A DNA stretch of 64,000 nucleotides from PALSA-505 sp036501145 (lineage in GTDB: Bacteria; Actinomycetota; Actinomycetes; Streptosporangiales; Streptosporangiaceae): NCBI GenBank assembly GCA_036501145.1, contig DASYAV010000133.1:186001-250000 (forward strand). Direction: 5' to 3'. The position numbers and the translations under genes are program-made. Below, piece by piece: positions 51,075 to 59,866 of this stretch (positions are counted from its first letter, which is position 1; every line of letters starts with the position of its first letter). The notes beneath the pieces are model-generated. The model saw nothing but the letters and a program-made list of their open reading frames with translations. It made no database searches and had not been told where the DNA came from.

Positions 51075-52118
51075 ATGGCCGACAAGCATGTCGTGCGGTT
51101 CGAGCCGGTCGGCATCGAGATCGAGGTGGCCGAGGATCAGACGATCCTGCGTGCCGCGTTCGACCAGGGAATCATGCTGCCGCACGGCTGCAAGGAGGGG
51201 CAGTGCACCTCCTGCAAGTCGTTCGTCCTCGACGGCGACGACCACGATCTCGACAAGTACTCGACCTTCGCGCTCCCGGACTTCGAGAAGGAGGAAGGCT
51301 ACACACTGCTGTGCCGGGCGCACCCGTACGAGGACATGACGATCGAACTGCTCAACTACGACGAGGACATGATCCGGTCCGGCCTGCCCATCGTCGAGAC
51401 CACCGCCGAGGTGGTCGCCAACGACCCGGTCACCCACGACATGCGGCACCTGGTGCTGCGGCTGGATGACCCGTCGGGCTTCAAGTACTTCCCGGGGCAG
51501 TACGTGGACATCGCGGTGCCCGGCACCGACGAAGTCCGCTCGTTCTCGATGGCCAACACCACCTGCCGGGAGGACGGCAAGCTCGAGTTCGTCATCAAGG
51601 TCTACCCGGACGGGCTGTTCTCCCGTTTCCTGGACAGTGAGGTGTCGGTCGGCGACCGGCTCGAGCTGACCGGGCCCTACGGAGTGTTCACCTTGCGCGA
51701 GGGGCACGATGAGGACATCGTCTTCGTCGGTGGCGGGGCGGGGATGGCGCCCATCCTGGCCCTGCTGCGCTCGATGGCCGAGCGGGGCATCAAGCGCAAG
51801 GCCACCTATTACTACGGCGCACGGCGGCGGCGCGACCTGTGCTTCGAAGACGAGCTGCGGGCGCTCGAGCAGACCCTCGAGAACTTCCGGTATGTGCCCG
51901 CGCTGTCCGAGCCCGGCGACGCCGACGGCTGGGACGGCGAAGTGGGCCTGATCACCGACGTGGTGAAGCGCCACGAGGCCGGCCTGGGCGGCGCGCACGC
52001 CTACGTGTGCGGCCCGCCGCCGATGGTCGAAGCGGCGATGCCGCTGCTCAGCCGGCTCGGCGTGCCGGAAAAGCACGTGTACTTCGACAAGTTCACCACC
52101 ACGGGGCCCCCGCAGTGA
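51075..52118 (+). CDS. mimB: Di-iron monooxygenase reductase
   Basis: The NADH-dependent electron-transfer subunit, 347 residues. The N-terminal plant-type 2Fe-2S ferredoxin has Cys39, Cys44, Cys47 and Cys80 (GCKEGQCTSC and LLCRAH). The FAD domain contains RSFSMAN and the NAD domain GGGAGMAPILALLRSMAE and CGPPPMVEAAMPLL. It passes electrons to the MimA/MimC hydroxylase. ATG at 51075 with GAGGGAG upstream. A strong hairpin lies in the 84-bp gap before it and another in the gap after it. Confidence 0.92.
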   Translation: MADKHVVRFEPVGIEIEVAEDQTILRAAFDQGIMLPHGCKEGQCTSCKSFVLDGDDHDLDKYSTFALPDFEKEEGYTLLCRAHPYEDMTIELLNYDEDMIRSGLPIVETTAEVVANDPVTHDMRHLVLRLDDPSGFKYFPGQYVDIAVPGTDEVRSFSMANTTCREDGKLEFVIKVYPDGLFSRFLDSEVSVGDRLELTGPYGVFTLREGHDEDIVFVGGGAGMAPILALLRSMAERGIKRKATYYYGARRRRDLCFEDELRALEQTLENFRYVPALSEPGDADGWDGEVGLITDVVKRHEAGLGGAHAYVCGPPPMVEAAMPLLSRLGVPEKHVYFDKFTTTGPPQ

Positions 52119-52127
52119 CGCGGCGAG

Positions 52128-52144
52128 GGGCACGCGGCGTGCCC
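52128..52144 (+). other. Hairpin GGGCACGC-G-GCGTGCCC between mimB and mimC
   Basis: A perfect inverted repeat with 8-bp arms around one base, giving a 6-bp stem with a 5-nt loop in RNA, 9 bp after the mimB stop. No U-run follows, so it is more likely a stabiliser or attenuator than a full terminator. Confidence 0.55.
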
Positions 52145-52217
52145 TGCGGCCCGCTAGCCAGGCAGGCCCACCCAGTAGCGACATCGGCTGGATTCAAACA
52201 GGTGAAGGAAGGACCTC

Positions 52218-53390
52218 ATGACTAGCACCTCGGAAGAACGCAGCGTCCCGAAGATCGTCTTTACCGATGCCGAGGCCGGGGCCAAGGAGTTCCCCGACTC
52301 CAACGCCCGCAGGTTCAACTACTACAACCCGCAGAAGCGCAAGCAGACCCACTACGAGGACATGACCGTCGAGGTGCAGCCCGACCCGCGGCACTACCTG
52401 GCCCAGGGCTGGCTGTACGGATTCTCCGACGGCCGCGGCGGCTACCCGCTGGACTGGACCGTGCTGAAGGCCTGGGGATCGGACCGGCCCGAGCCGAAGC
52501 GCTACCCGGGGTCGGGCGGCAAGGGCTACGACTGGCCGGCGCACGGCTGGCACGAGTTCCGCGACCCGAACGAGGAGTGGGAGCTCACCCTCTACCGCTA
52601 CAACGCCAACGTGGTGCGCCAGCTCAACCAGAACATCGACGTGGCCAGGCAGACCAAGGCGTTCGAGCAGTGGAACCGCAGCTGGGTGACGTTCGTGGAG
52701 CGCAACGTCGGCGCCTGGATGCACGTGGACCACGGGCTGGGGCTGTACCTGTACGCCAACGCCAATCGGCGGGCGCCGACCAACATGCACAACAACGCGA
52801 TCTCGGTGAACAGCATGCACCGGATCCGTTCGGCGCAGGACCTGGCGCTGTACAACCTGACGCTGAGCGAGGAGATCTCCGGCTTCGACGGCGCCGCGCA
52901 CATCGCGACATGGAACAGCGACCCGGCCTGGCAGGAGGTCCGCAGGGTCGCCGAGGCGCTCACCGGGATCGACGACTGGTGCGAGGCGATCTTCGCCGGG
53001 AACGTGGTGTTCGAGCCGCTGGTGGGCGAGCTGTTCCGCAGCCACCTGGTCATGCACGCGGCCCCCCGCAACGGCGACTTCGTCACCCCCACCATCATCG
53101 GCGCGGAGGAGTACGACTACTCCGAACGGGACCTGCGCTACACCCGGGCCATGTTCGAGCTGCTGGCCAGCGACCGCGAGTTCGCCAGCCACAACAAGCA
53201 CATCATGGGCGAGTGGCTGGCCAACTGGGTGCCGCGCGCCATCGCCGCGGCCCGCGGGCTGCAGCCGCTGTGGTCGCAGCCGGAGGCGAAGCCGCCGCGC
53301 TTCGAGGACGCCCTCGACGCCGCCAAGAGCCGCTTCAGCGGCATCCTGTCCGATATTGGCCTGGAGATCCCGAAGGAGCTGGCGCAGTGA
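52218..53390 (+). CDS. mimC: Di-iron monooxygenase hydroxylase beta subunit
   Basis: The non-catalytic hydroxylase subunit, 390 residues, with the same helical fold as the alpha subunit but without the iron ligands. FPDSNARRFNYYNPQKRKQT HYED and VQPDPRHYLAQGWLYGFSDG RGGYPLDW are typical of PrmC/MimC; WNRSWVTFVERNVGAWMHVD HGLG follows. It forms the (alpha-beta)n hydroxylase with MimA. GAAGGAAGG lies upstream of the ATG. The stop overlaps the mimD start (GTGA). Confidence 0.92.
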   Translation: MTSTSEERSVPKIVFTDAEAGAKEFPDSNARRFNYYNPQKRKQTHYEDMTVEVQPDPRHYLAQGWLYGFSDGRGGYPLDWTVLKAWGSDRPEPKRYPGSGGKGYDWPAHGWHEFRDPNEEWELTLYRYNANVVRQLNQNIDVARQTKAFEQWNRSWVTFVERNVGAWMHVDHGLGLYLYANANRRAPTNMHNNAISVNSMHRIRSAQDLALYNLTLSEEISGFDGAAHIATWNSDPAWQEVRRVAEALTGIDDWCEAIFAGNVVFEPLVGELFRSHLVMHAAPRNGDFVTPTIIGAEEYDYSERDLRYTRAMFELLASDREFASHNKHIMGEWLANWVPRAIAAARGLQPLWSQPEAKPPRFEDALDAAKSRFSGILSDIGLEIPKELAQ

Positions 53391-53773
53391 CCACCACGAC
53401 CAATCCGCTCAAGAAGGAAGTTCCCAGCCCGTTCAAGATTGACAACACTTCCTCCAACATGTGCGGCTTCACCCTCATGAACAACCAGGTCGGCGAGGTC
53501 GTCGCGCAGGTGCTGGACAAGCTGCCCAACGTCACCGTCACGTGGCTGCCGTCGATGATGCGCGTGGACGGCAAGGGCAGGTTCGATCTGATCTACGCCG
53601 ACGTCGACGAGGCGGCCGGCGAGGAGCCTGGCTGGTTCACTTCGGCGGAGTTCGAGGAGTCCATGTCGACCCACTACGGCCGCATGGTCCACGAGGACGA
53701 CCGGACGATCATGTTCGCCAACCCGGAGGACGCGGCCGAGTACCTCGGCTTCGACCTCGTAGCACGTAGTTAG
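53387..53773 (+). CDS. mimD: Di-iron monooxygenase coupling (effector) protein
   Basis: The small cofactor-less regulatory protein, 128 residues, of the MmoB/DmpM/PrmD family. It binds the hydroxylase and controls electron transfer and substrate access. SNMCGFTLMNNQVGEVVAQV LDKLPNVTVTWLPSMMRVDG KGRF is the family core; the tail MVHEDDRTIMFANPEDAAEY is also conserved. GTG start overlapping the mimC stop, so the two are co-translated. Confidence 0.9.
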   Translation: MTTTTNPLKKEVPSPFKIDNTSSNMCGFTLMNNQVGEVVAQVLDKLPNVTVTWLPSMMRVDGKGRFDLIYADVDEAAGEEPGWFTSAEFEESMSTHYGRMVHEDDRTIMFANPEDAAEYLGFDLVARS

Positions 53774-53790
53774 CCACAACCCGCAGACAG

Positions 53791-53898
53791 GCCTTGCCGG
53801 CACCGGGCCCAGCGGCGTAGCAAGGGGGGATAACCGCCTTGCCGCCGCCGGGCCTGGTGTGCCGCCCGGGCGAGCGGCCAGCCGGGCGAGCGGCCAGC
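53791..53898 (+). repeat. Repeat- and hairpin-rich gap between mimD and the amidohydrolase
   Basis: A 19-bp direct repeat (17 of 19 identical: GCCTTGCCGGCACCGGGCC at 53791 and 53836) flanks GCAAGG at 53820-53825, which can pair with CCTTGC on either side (53792-53797 or 53837-53842). Two exact tandem copies of CCGGGCGAGCGGCCAG follow (53866-53881, 53882-53897). Mutually exclusive stems would allow attenuation; the mechanism is inference. Confidence 0.55.
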
Positions 53899-53936
53899 AC
53901 AAGGTGATCACTTCGGCCCGCAACGAGGAGGAAACC

Positions 53937-54995
53937 GTGTACCAGAAGGACGGCGAGAAGTACTTCGTTGTCGATGGCCATATGCACTACTGGAACGCAG
54001 CGCCGGACAACTGGGTGCCGGGGGCGGAGAAGTACGCCAAGGGCTGGATCGAGTGCTTCCACGCCTACCAGAGCCTCGGCCCGCCGGAGACACACTGGCC
54101 GATCGAGCACTTCCAGAAGTACTCCGAAGACGACCTGATGAAGGACGTCTTCGATGACGGGCACGTGGACGTGGCCGTCTTCCAGCCCACGTACCTGAGG
54201 GAGTGGTACAAGGAGGGCTTCAACACCACCGAGCGCAACGCGCTGATGGGCGAGAAGCACCCCGGCAGGTTCATCTACAACACCCGGTTCGACCCGCGTG
54301 ACGGCGAGGAGGGCCTGAAGGAACTGCGGGCCAACGTCGAGCGGTTCGGGTCCAAGGGCATCAAGCTGTACACCGCGGAGTGGAACAAGGGATCGCGTGG
54401 CTACAAGCTGAGCGACCCGGAGGCCTACAAGTTCCTCGAGGCCGCGCAGGAGCTCGGCATCAAGAACGTGCACGTGCACAAGGGCCCGACGATCTGGCCG
54501 CTGGACAAGGACGCCTTCGATGTGGCCGACATCGACCACTGCGCGACCGACTTCCCCGACCTGAACTTCATCATCGAGCACGTCGGCCTGCCCCGGATCG
54601 AGGACTTCTGCTTCATGGCCACCCAGGAGCCGAACGTCTACGCCGGCCTGTCCGTGGTCATCGGCGGGCTGATGCACGCCAGGCCGAAGTTCTTCGCCAA
54701 GGTCATGGGCGAGCTGCTGTTCTGGGTCGGCGAGGACAAGATGGTCTTCGGCAGCGACTACGGCATCTGGGAGCCCAAGTGGCAGGTCGAGGGGTTCGTG
54801 GACTGGGAGATGCCGGACGACTCTGAGCTGTCGGACTACCCGCGGCTGAACACCGAGGGCAAGAAGAAGATCCTCGGCCTCAACACCGCGAAGCTGTACG
54901 GCATCGAGGTGCCCGCCGAATTCCAGGCGGCCGGGGCCGGCCAGCGCGACGACGCGCAGCTGGTAGAGGACGCGGCCACGGCTCAGGGGACATGA
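53937..54995 (+). CDS. Metal-dependent amidohydrolase of the mim operon
   Basis: A TIM-barrel amidohydrolase of the amidohydrolase_2 family, 352 residues. VDGHMHYWN supplies the first HxH, FNTTERNALMGEKHPGRFIY NTRFDPRD is a conserved block, VHVHKGP carries the central His, IIEHVGLPRI another and FGSDYGIWEPKW the catalytic Asp. It occurs at this position in mycobacterial and rhodococcal mim/prm clusters, but its role (product hydrolysis or assembly) is not established. GAGGAGG precedes the GTG at 53937. The stop overlaps the next start (ATGA). Confidence 0.88.
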   Translation: MYQKDGEKYFVVDGHMHYWNAAPDNWVPGAEKYAKGWIECFHAYQSLGPPETHWPIEHFQKYSEDDLMKDVFDDGHVDVAVFQPTYLREWYKEGFNTTERNALMGEKHPGRFIYNTRFDPRDGEEGLKELRANVERFGSKGIKLYTAEWNKGSRGYKLSDPEAYKFLEAAQELGIKNVHVHKGPTIWPLDKDAFDVADIDHCATDFPDLNFIIEHVGLPRIEDFCFMATQEPNVYAGLSVVIGGLMHARPKFFAKVMGELLFWVGEDKMVFGSDYGIWEPKWQVEGFVDWEMPDDSELSDYPRLNTEGKKKILGLNTAKLYGIEVPAEFQAAGAGQRDDAQLVEDAATAQGT

Positions 54996-55774
54996 CGGCC
55001 GGGGTCACCGCCGGACTGGAGGGACCTGGGTCGAGCGCCGCCCCGGCCTCTCCGGAAGCCCTGCTCACAGCGCTGGGCACGGTGCGCGACCCGGAGCTGG
55101 ACGAGCCCATCACCGAGCTCGGCTTCGTGGCGTCGTGCACCGTGTCCGGCGACGGCGACGCGCAGGTCCGGCTGCGGCTGCCGACCTACTTCTGCGCCCC
55201 CAACTTCGCCTTCCTCATGGTGGCGGACGCCTACGACGCGGTCGCCACCGTGCCCGGCGTGCGGCACGCCGAGGTGGTGCTCGAGGACCACTTCGCCTCG
55301 GACGCGATCAACGGCGGGGTGGCGGCGCAGTCCGGTTTCGTCGGCACGTTCAGCGGCGAGGCGGTCAACGAGCTGGACGGGCTCCGCGCGGACTTCCTGC
55401 GCAAGGCGGTGCTGGCCGGCACCGACCAGGTGTGCCGGCCACTGCTGGCCGCGGGCCGCAGCCCGGCCGCGCTGACCGGCCTGACCCTGGGTGACGTGCC
55501 GGACTCGCGGCCGCTGCGGCGGCTGCGGACGCGCCGCGCCGAGCTGGGCCTGCCGGCCGGCGACGACGCGCCGCTGCTTATCGAGCCGGACACCGGCGCG
55601 CGGGTCAGCCTGGCGGATCTGCCGCTGCACCTGCGCAAGGCGAAGCTGACCCGGACCAGCCTCGACGCCAACGGCAGCATCTGCCGCGGCATGCTGGCGC
55701 ACCGGTATGACAGCTCAGGATTCGGCGAGCAAAAACCAGGTCAGCACGATCCAGATGAGGAGGAGCAGCCGTGA
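54992..55774 (+). CDS. DUF59/MIP18-family metal-cluster protein of the mim operon
   Basis: A 260-residue protein whose N-terminal third is a DUF59/MIP18-like domain (ALLTALGTVRDPELDEPITE LGFVASCTV, then LRLPTYFCAPNF). DUF59 proteins act in iron-sulfur cluster assembly, so a role in metallating the hydroxylase or reductase is a reasonable inference. The rest has no clear domain; cysteines at VCRPLLA and SICRGML might bind metal. Coupled on both sides by 4-base overlaps. Confidence 0.82.
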   Translation: MTAGVTAGLEGPGSSAAPASPEALLTALGTVRDPELDEPITELGFVASCTVSGDGDAQVRLRLPTYFCAPNFAFLMVADAYDAVATVPGVRHAEVVLEDHFASDAINGGVAAQSGFVGTFSGEAVNELDGLRADFLRKAVLAGTDQVCRPLLAAGRSPAALTGLTLGDVPDSRPLRRLRTRRAELGLPAGDDAPLLIEPDTGARVSLADLPLHLRKAKLTRTSLDANGSICRGMLAHRYDSSGFGEQKPGQHDPDEEEQP

Positions 55775-56796
55775 AGGCCGTCCGGTTGCACGAATTTCAT
55801 AGCCAGCCCGTCGTCGACGAGGTGCCAGAACCCACGATCACCGGTCCGCTCGACGTGATCGTGAAGGTCGGCGGGGCCGGGGTCTGCCGCACCGACCTGC
55901 ACATCATCGAGGGCCAGTGGGACGCCGCCATGCACACCCCGCTGCCCTACATCCTCGGCCACGAGAACGCCGGCTGGGTGCACGAGGTCGGCTCCGCGGT
56001 CAGCAACGTCGTGGTCGGCGACACGGTGATCCTGCACCCCACGCCCACCTGCGGGCTGTGCCGGGCCTGCCGGGCCGGTGACGACATGCACTGCGAGAAC
56101 AGCGAGTTCCCCGGGCTCAGCCGGGACGGCGGGATGGCCGGGTACCTGCTCACCTCGGCCCGGGCCTGCGTCAAGCTCAACCCGGAGACCAAGCCGGCCG
56201 ACGTCGCGGCGCTGGCCGACGCCGGCATCACCGCCTACCACGCGGTGCGCAAGGCCATCCCGCTGCTCTACCCGGGCAGCACCGCCGTGGTGATCGGGGC
56301 CGGCGGGCTCGGCCACATCGGCATCCAGTGCCTGGCCGCGCTGACCGCGACCACCATCGTCGTGGTGGACCGCAACCCGGACGCGCTCAAGCTGGCCGAG
56401 CAGCTCGGCGCGGAGCACACCGTGGTGGCCGACGGCAGCCAGGTGGCCGCGGTACAGGAACTGACCGGCGGCCAGGGCGCACACGTGGTGTTCGACTTCG
56501 TCGCCGAGCAGGGCGCCGAGCAGGACGGGTTCGCGATGACCCGGCGGGCCGGCTCGTACTACGTCATCGGGTACGGCGGCCAGCTGGAGATCCCGACCCT
56601 GGACATCATCTCCACCGAGCGGAACATCATCGGCAACATCGTCGGCACCTACAACGACCTGGCCGAGCTGATGGCGCTGGCCCAGGCGGGCAAGGTCACC
56701 CTGCACACCAGGGCCTATCCGCTGGACGCCGCCGCCGAGGCGCTGGCCGACCTCGACGCGGGCCGGGTGCGCGGCCGCGCGATCCTCGTCCCCTAG
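55771..56796 (+). CDS. Zinc-dependent alcohol dehydrogenase of the mim operon
   Basis: A medium-chain alcohol dehydrogenase of 341 residues. GVCRTDLHI and GHENAGWV are the catalytic zinc ligands, GLCRACRAGDDMHCENSEFP the four-cysteine structural zinc loop, and GAGGLGHIGIQCLAAL the NAD-binding motif. It probably oxidises the alcohol made by the monooxygenase (2-propanol, acetol or similar); the exact substrate is inferred from context. GTG start overlapping the DUF59 stop; 12 bp before groEL. Confidence 0.9.
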   Translation: MKAVRLHEFHSQPVVDEVPEPTITGPLDVIVKVGGAGVCRTDLHIIEGQWDAAMHTPLPYILGHENAGWVHEVGSAVSNVVVGDTVILHPTPTCGLCRACRAGDDMHCENSEFPGLSRDGGMAGYLLTSARACVKLNPETKPADVAALADAGITAYHAVRKAIPLLYPGSTAVVIGAGGLGHIGIQCLAALTATTIVVVDRNPDALKLAEQLGAEHTVVADGSQVAAVQELTGGQGAHVVFDFVAEQGAEQDGFAMTRRAGSYYVIGYGGQLEIPTLDIISTERNIIGNIVGTYNDLAELMALAQAGKVTLHTRAYPLDAAAEALADLDAGRVRGRAILVP

Positions 56797-56808
56797 GAGG
56801 GCAGTCAG

Positions 56809-58503
56809 ATGGCCAAGGAATTGCGTTTCGGCAAGGACGCCCGGCGCATGCTGCTCGCCGGGGTCGACCAGCTGGCCGAGGCGGTCAAGTCCACGCTCGG
56901 CCCCAAGGGCCGCAACGTCATCCTGGAGAAGATCACCGGCTCGCCCGTGGTGACCAACGACGGGGTCACGATCGCCCGGGAGATCCACCTGAAGGACCAG
57001 TTCGAGAACATGGGCGCGCAGCTGGTCAAGGAAGCGGCGATCAAGACCAACGACATCGTCGGCGACGGCACCACCACGGCCACCGTGATCGCCCAGGCGA
57101 TCATCAAGGAGGGCATGAAGGCCATCGACGGCGGCGCCAACCCGGTGCTGGTCAAGCGGGGCATCGACCTCGCCGTCGGCCGGCTGGTCGGATACCTGCA
57201 GAAGGTGGCACACCCGGTGGTCACCGAGCAGGACTACCAGCGGGTGGCGGCGATCTCGGCCAACGACGACGACATGGTCGGCTCGGTGATCGCCCGGGCG
57301 CTGCACCAGGTCGGCGACGGCGGCGTGGTCACCGTCGAGGAGTCCAACACCCCCGGGATGAGCGTCGACTTCGTCGAGGGCTTCGAGTTCGACAACGGCT
57401 ACCTGTCGCCGTACCTGGTGACCAACCCGGCCAGCCTGGAGGCGGTGCTCGAGGACCCGTACATCCTGCTGTGCAGCGAGAAGATCACCAAGGTGCAGGA
57501 GCTGATGCCGCTGCTCGACAAGATCATGCGGGCACCGCGGCCGCTGGTCATCATCGCCGAGAACGTCGAGGGCACGGCGCTGTCCATGCTGGTGCACAAC
57601 CACGTGAACGGCATCTTCCAGTGCGTCGCCATCCGGGCGCCCGGCTTCGGCGACCGGCGGCTGCACAAGCTGGAGGACATCGCGTCGGTCTGCGGCGGCG
57701 CGGTGTACAGCAAGCACTCCGGGCTTACCCTGGAGACGATGACCACCGAGCATCTCGGCCGGGCCCGGCAGGTCCGGGTCACCGCGGACCGGACCACGAT
57801 CGTCGGCGGCAGCCGGTCGTCGGAAGAGGTCGAGTTCCGGGTCACGCAGCTGCGGGCCGAGCTGGAGCGGGCCTCGTTCGGGGTGGACGAGGACGTGCTG
57901 ACCGAGCGGATCGGCGCGCTCACCGGCAAGGTCGCGGTGATCAGGGTCGGCGCGCCGACGCCCGCGGAGCTGAAGGAGCTGCAGCACCGGGTGGAGGACG
58001 CGCTGTCGGCGTGCCGGGCGGCGATGGCCGAGGGCATCGTGGCCGGCGGCGGCGTCGCGCTGCTGCACGCCAAGGGCGCGCTGGACGGGCTGGAGGGCGA
58101 CTCCGCCGACCACACGATCGGTGTGCAGATCGTGCGCAGCGTGCTCAACGAGCCCACGTTCCTGATCGCCAGCAACGCCGGGCACGCCGGCCAGGACGTG
58201 GTGGACCGGGTCGCGGCGATGGGACCGGACGAGGGGTTCGACGCGCTGGAGGGCCGCTACGGCAACATGATCGACATGGGCATCATCGACCCGTTGCGGG
58301 TCTGCCGGTCGGCGCTGCAGAACGGCGCTTCGGTGGCCGGGCTGCTGCTCACCACCAACACGCTGATCGCCGAGGAGCAGACCCCGTGGGGCGGCAGCCC
58401 GGCGCTGATGACCGAGTACGGCTCGCTGGACGAAGGGCTGCACCAGCCCTCCCCGGACGCCAGCACGCCGCAGTCGCTCGGCCTCGGCCCGTCGGTTGGC
58501 TGA
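56809..58503 (+). CDS. mimG: Dedicated GroEL-type chaperonin (MimG)
   Basis: A group I chaperonin of 564 residues. TLGPKGRNVILEKITGSPVV TNDGVTI and VGDGTTTATV are the ATP-binding motifs, and GGGVAL and NAGHAGQ the equatorial ones. In M. smegmatis the equivalent GroEL is needed to fold the hydroxylase large subunit. The C-terminus lacks the GGM repeats of housekeeping GroEL and instead has a Ser/Pro/Gly tail (HQPSPDASTPQSLGLGPSVG). No groES is adjacent, so it must use a GroES encoded elsewhere. GGAGGGC precedes the ATG. Confidence 0.92.
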   Translation: MAKELRFGKDARRMLLAGVDQLAEAVKSTLGPKGRNVILEKITGSPVVTNDGVTIAREIHLKDQFENMGAQLVKEAAIKTNDIVGDGTTTATVIAQAIIKEGMKAIDGGANPVLVKRGIDLAVGRLVGYLQKVAHPVVTEQDYQRVAAISANDDDMVGSVIARALHQVGDGGVVTVEESNTPGMSVDFVEGFEFDNGYLSPYLVTNPASLEAVLEDPYILLCSEKITKVQELMPLLDKIMRAPRPLVIIAENVEGTALSMLVHNHVNGIFQCVAIRAPGFGDRRLHKLEDIASVCGGAVYSKHSGLTLETMTTEHLGRARQVRVTADRTTIVGGSRSSEEVEFRVTQLRAELERASFGVDEDVLTERIGALTGKVAVIRVGAPTPAELKELQHRVEDALSACRAAMAEGIVAGGGVALLHAKGALDGLEGDSADHTIGVQIVRSVLNEPTFLIASNAGHAGQDVVDRVAAMGPDEGFDALEGRYGNMIDMGIIDPLRVCRSALQNGASVAGLLLTTNTLIAEEQTPWGGSPALMTEYGSLDEGLHQPSPDASTPQSLGLGPSVG

Positions 58504-58523
58504 CATCCTGGTAGCGGCGGCAG

Positions 58524-59822
58524 ATGACCGCTGAGGCGGAACGCCTCGAGGCGGCCGGGCCCGACGTGGCAGCTGCCGAAGGACTGGGCACACTGCGGCA
58601 GCTGCGGTCGCTGGGCCGGACGCGTGGCATCGCCGCGCTGCTCGGCCCGGCGTTCGTGGCCGCGGTGGCCTACATCGACCCGGGCAACTTCGCCACGAAC
58701 TTCTCCGCCGGGGCCCGGTTCGGCTTCACCCTGGCCTGGGTGGTCGTGCTGGCCAACCTGATGGCCATGCTGGTGCAGTACCTGTCGGCGAAGGTCGGCG
58801 TGGCGACCGGGCGGGACCTGCCTGAGCTGTGCCGTGCCCACCTGCCCCGGCCGGTGTCCGGCGGCCTGTGGGTCCAGGCCGAGCTCATCGCCATGGCCAC
58901 CGACCTCGCGGAGTTCGTCGGCGCTGCGCTCGGCCTGAACCTGCTGTTCCATGTGCCACTGCGCGCCGCGGGACCACTGACGGCGCTGGTCGCGTTCGCC
59001 ATCCTGGCCCTCGACCAGCGGGGCTACCGCCGGTTCGAGCTGGCCGTCTGCGGCCTGCTCGGCATCATCTTCCTGGGCTTCGCCTACGACCTCGCGGCGG
59101 TTCAGGTGGACCCGTCCGCGCTGGCCAGCGGACTGGTGCCCGGGTTCGCCGGCCCGGGCGGCCCGCTGCTGGTGGCCGGCATCATCGGGGCCACCGTCAT
59201 GCCGCACGTGGTCTACCTGCACTCCGCGCTGACCAAGTCCCGGGTGGCCACTGCCGACGACGCGGAGCGCCGCGAGCTGCTCCGGTTCCAGCGGCTCGAC
59301 GTGGTCATCGCGCTCGGCGCGGCCGGGCTGGTCAACCTGACCATGCTGGTGGTCGCGGCGGCGATGGCCGACCAGGCCGGCGGCGTCCAGCTAGAGTCGC
59401 TCACGGCCGCGCACGCCGACCTGGGCCGGCTGGTCGGCGGCGGCGCCGCACTCGCGTTCGCGGTGGCCCTGCTCGCCTCGGGCCTGTCGTCCTCCAGCGT
59501 CGGAACCTATGCGGGCCAGGTGGTCATGCAGGGTTTCATAAACCGCCGGATCCCGTTGTTCCTGCGCCGTGCGCTCACCATGCTGCCCGCCCTGGTCGTC
59601 CTGGAACTCGGCCTGCCGACCACCGCCAGCCTGGTGATCTCCCAGGTGGTGCTGTCGTTCGGTATCCCGTTCGCGCTGGTCCCCCTGGTCGTGCTGACCC
59701 GGCGCGAGGACGTGATGGGCCCGCTGGTGAACCGGAGGCTCACCACCGCGGCGGCCAGCCTGATCACCGTGATGATCATCGTCCTGAACGTCTACCTGCT
59801 GTATGCCACCTTCGCCGGCTGA
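58524..59822 (+). CDS. mntH: NRAMP-family divalent metal transporter
   Basis: An 11-helix NRAMP (MntH-type) proton-coupled Mn/Fe transporter, 432 residues. The metal-binding DPGN motif is at residues 52-55 and the second, ATVMPHVVYLHS, contains Met226 and His228. It begins 20 bp after groEL with no intervening promoter and is followed by a hairpin, so it is probably the last gene of the mim operon. Supplying iron for the di-iron centre is a sensible inference. The symbol is by family only. Confidence 0.88.
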   Translation: MTAEAERLEAAGPDVAAAEGLGTLRQLRSLGRTRGIAALLGPAFVAAVAYIDPGNFATNFSAGARFGFTLAWVVVLANLMAMLVQYLSAKVGVATGRDLPELCRAHLPRPVSGGLWVQAELIAMATDLAEFVGAALGLNLLFHVPLRAAGPLTALVAFAILALDQRGYRRFELAVCGLLGIIFLGFAYDLAAVQVDPSALASGLVPGFAGPGGPLLVAGIIGATVMPHVVYLHSALTKSRVATADDAERRELLRFQRLDVVIALGAAGLVNLTMLVVAAAMADQAGGVQLESLTAAHADLGRLVGGGAALAFAVALLASGLSSSSVGTYAGQVVMQGFINRRIPLFLRRALTMLPALVVLELGLPTTASLVISQVVLSFGIPFALVPLVVLTRREDVMGPLVNRRLTTAAASLITVMIIVLNVYLLYATFAG

Positions 59823-59836
59823 GGGAACGAGGATGA

Positions 59837-59852
59837 CCGGCCGCGCGGCCGG
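59837..59852. terminator. Terminator-like palindrome after the NRAMP gene
   Basis: CCGGCCGCGCGGCCGG, a perfect 16-bp palindrome 14 bp after the stop, without a T-run. It plausibly ends the mim transcript, just before the deaminase gene at 59867. Confidence 0.45.
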
Positions 59853-59866
59853 GTACCCTGCTCGGC

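Noticed and set aside
49203..52184. A 993-codon open frame antisense to mimA and mimB
   Set aside because: It is a by-product of high GC: it is rich in Val, Leu, His and Arg, has no domain, and the opposite strand carries two unmistakable enzymes.
55741..58593. A 950-codon minus-strand frame, and a 728-codon plus-strand frame at 56328-58514
   Set aside because: Both overlap the alcohol dehydrogenase and GroEL genes in other frames and have no recognisable motif.
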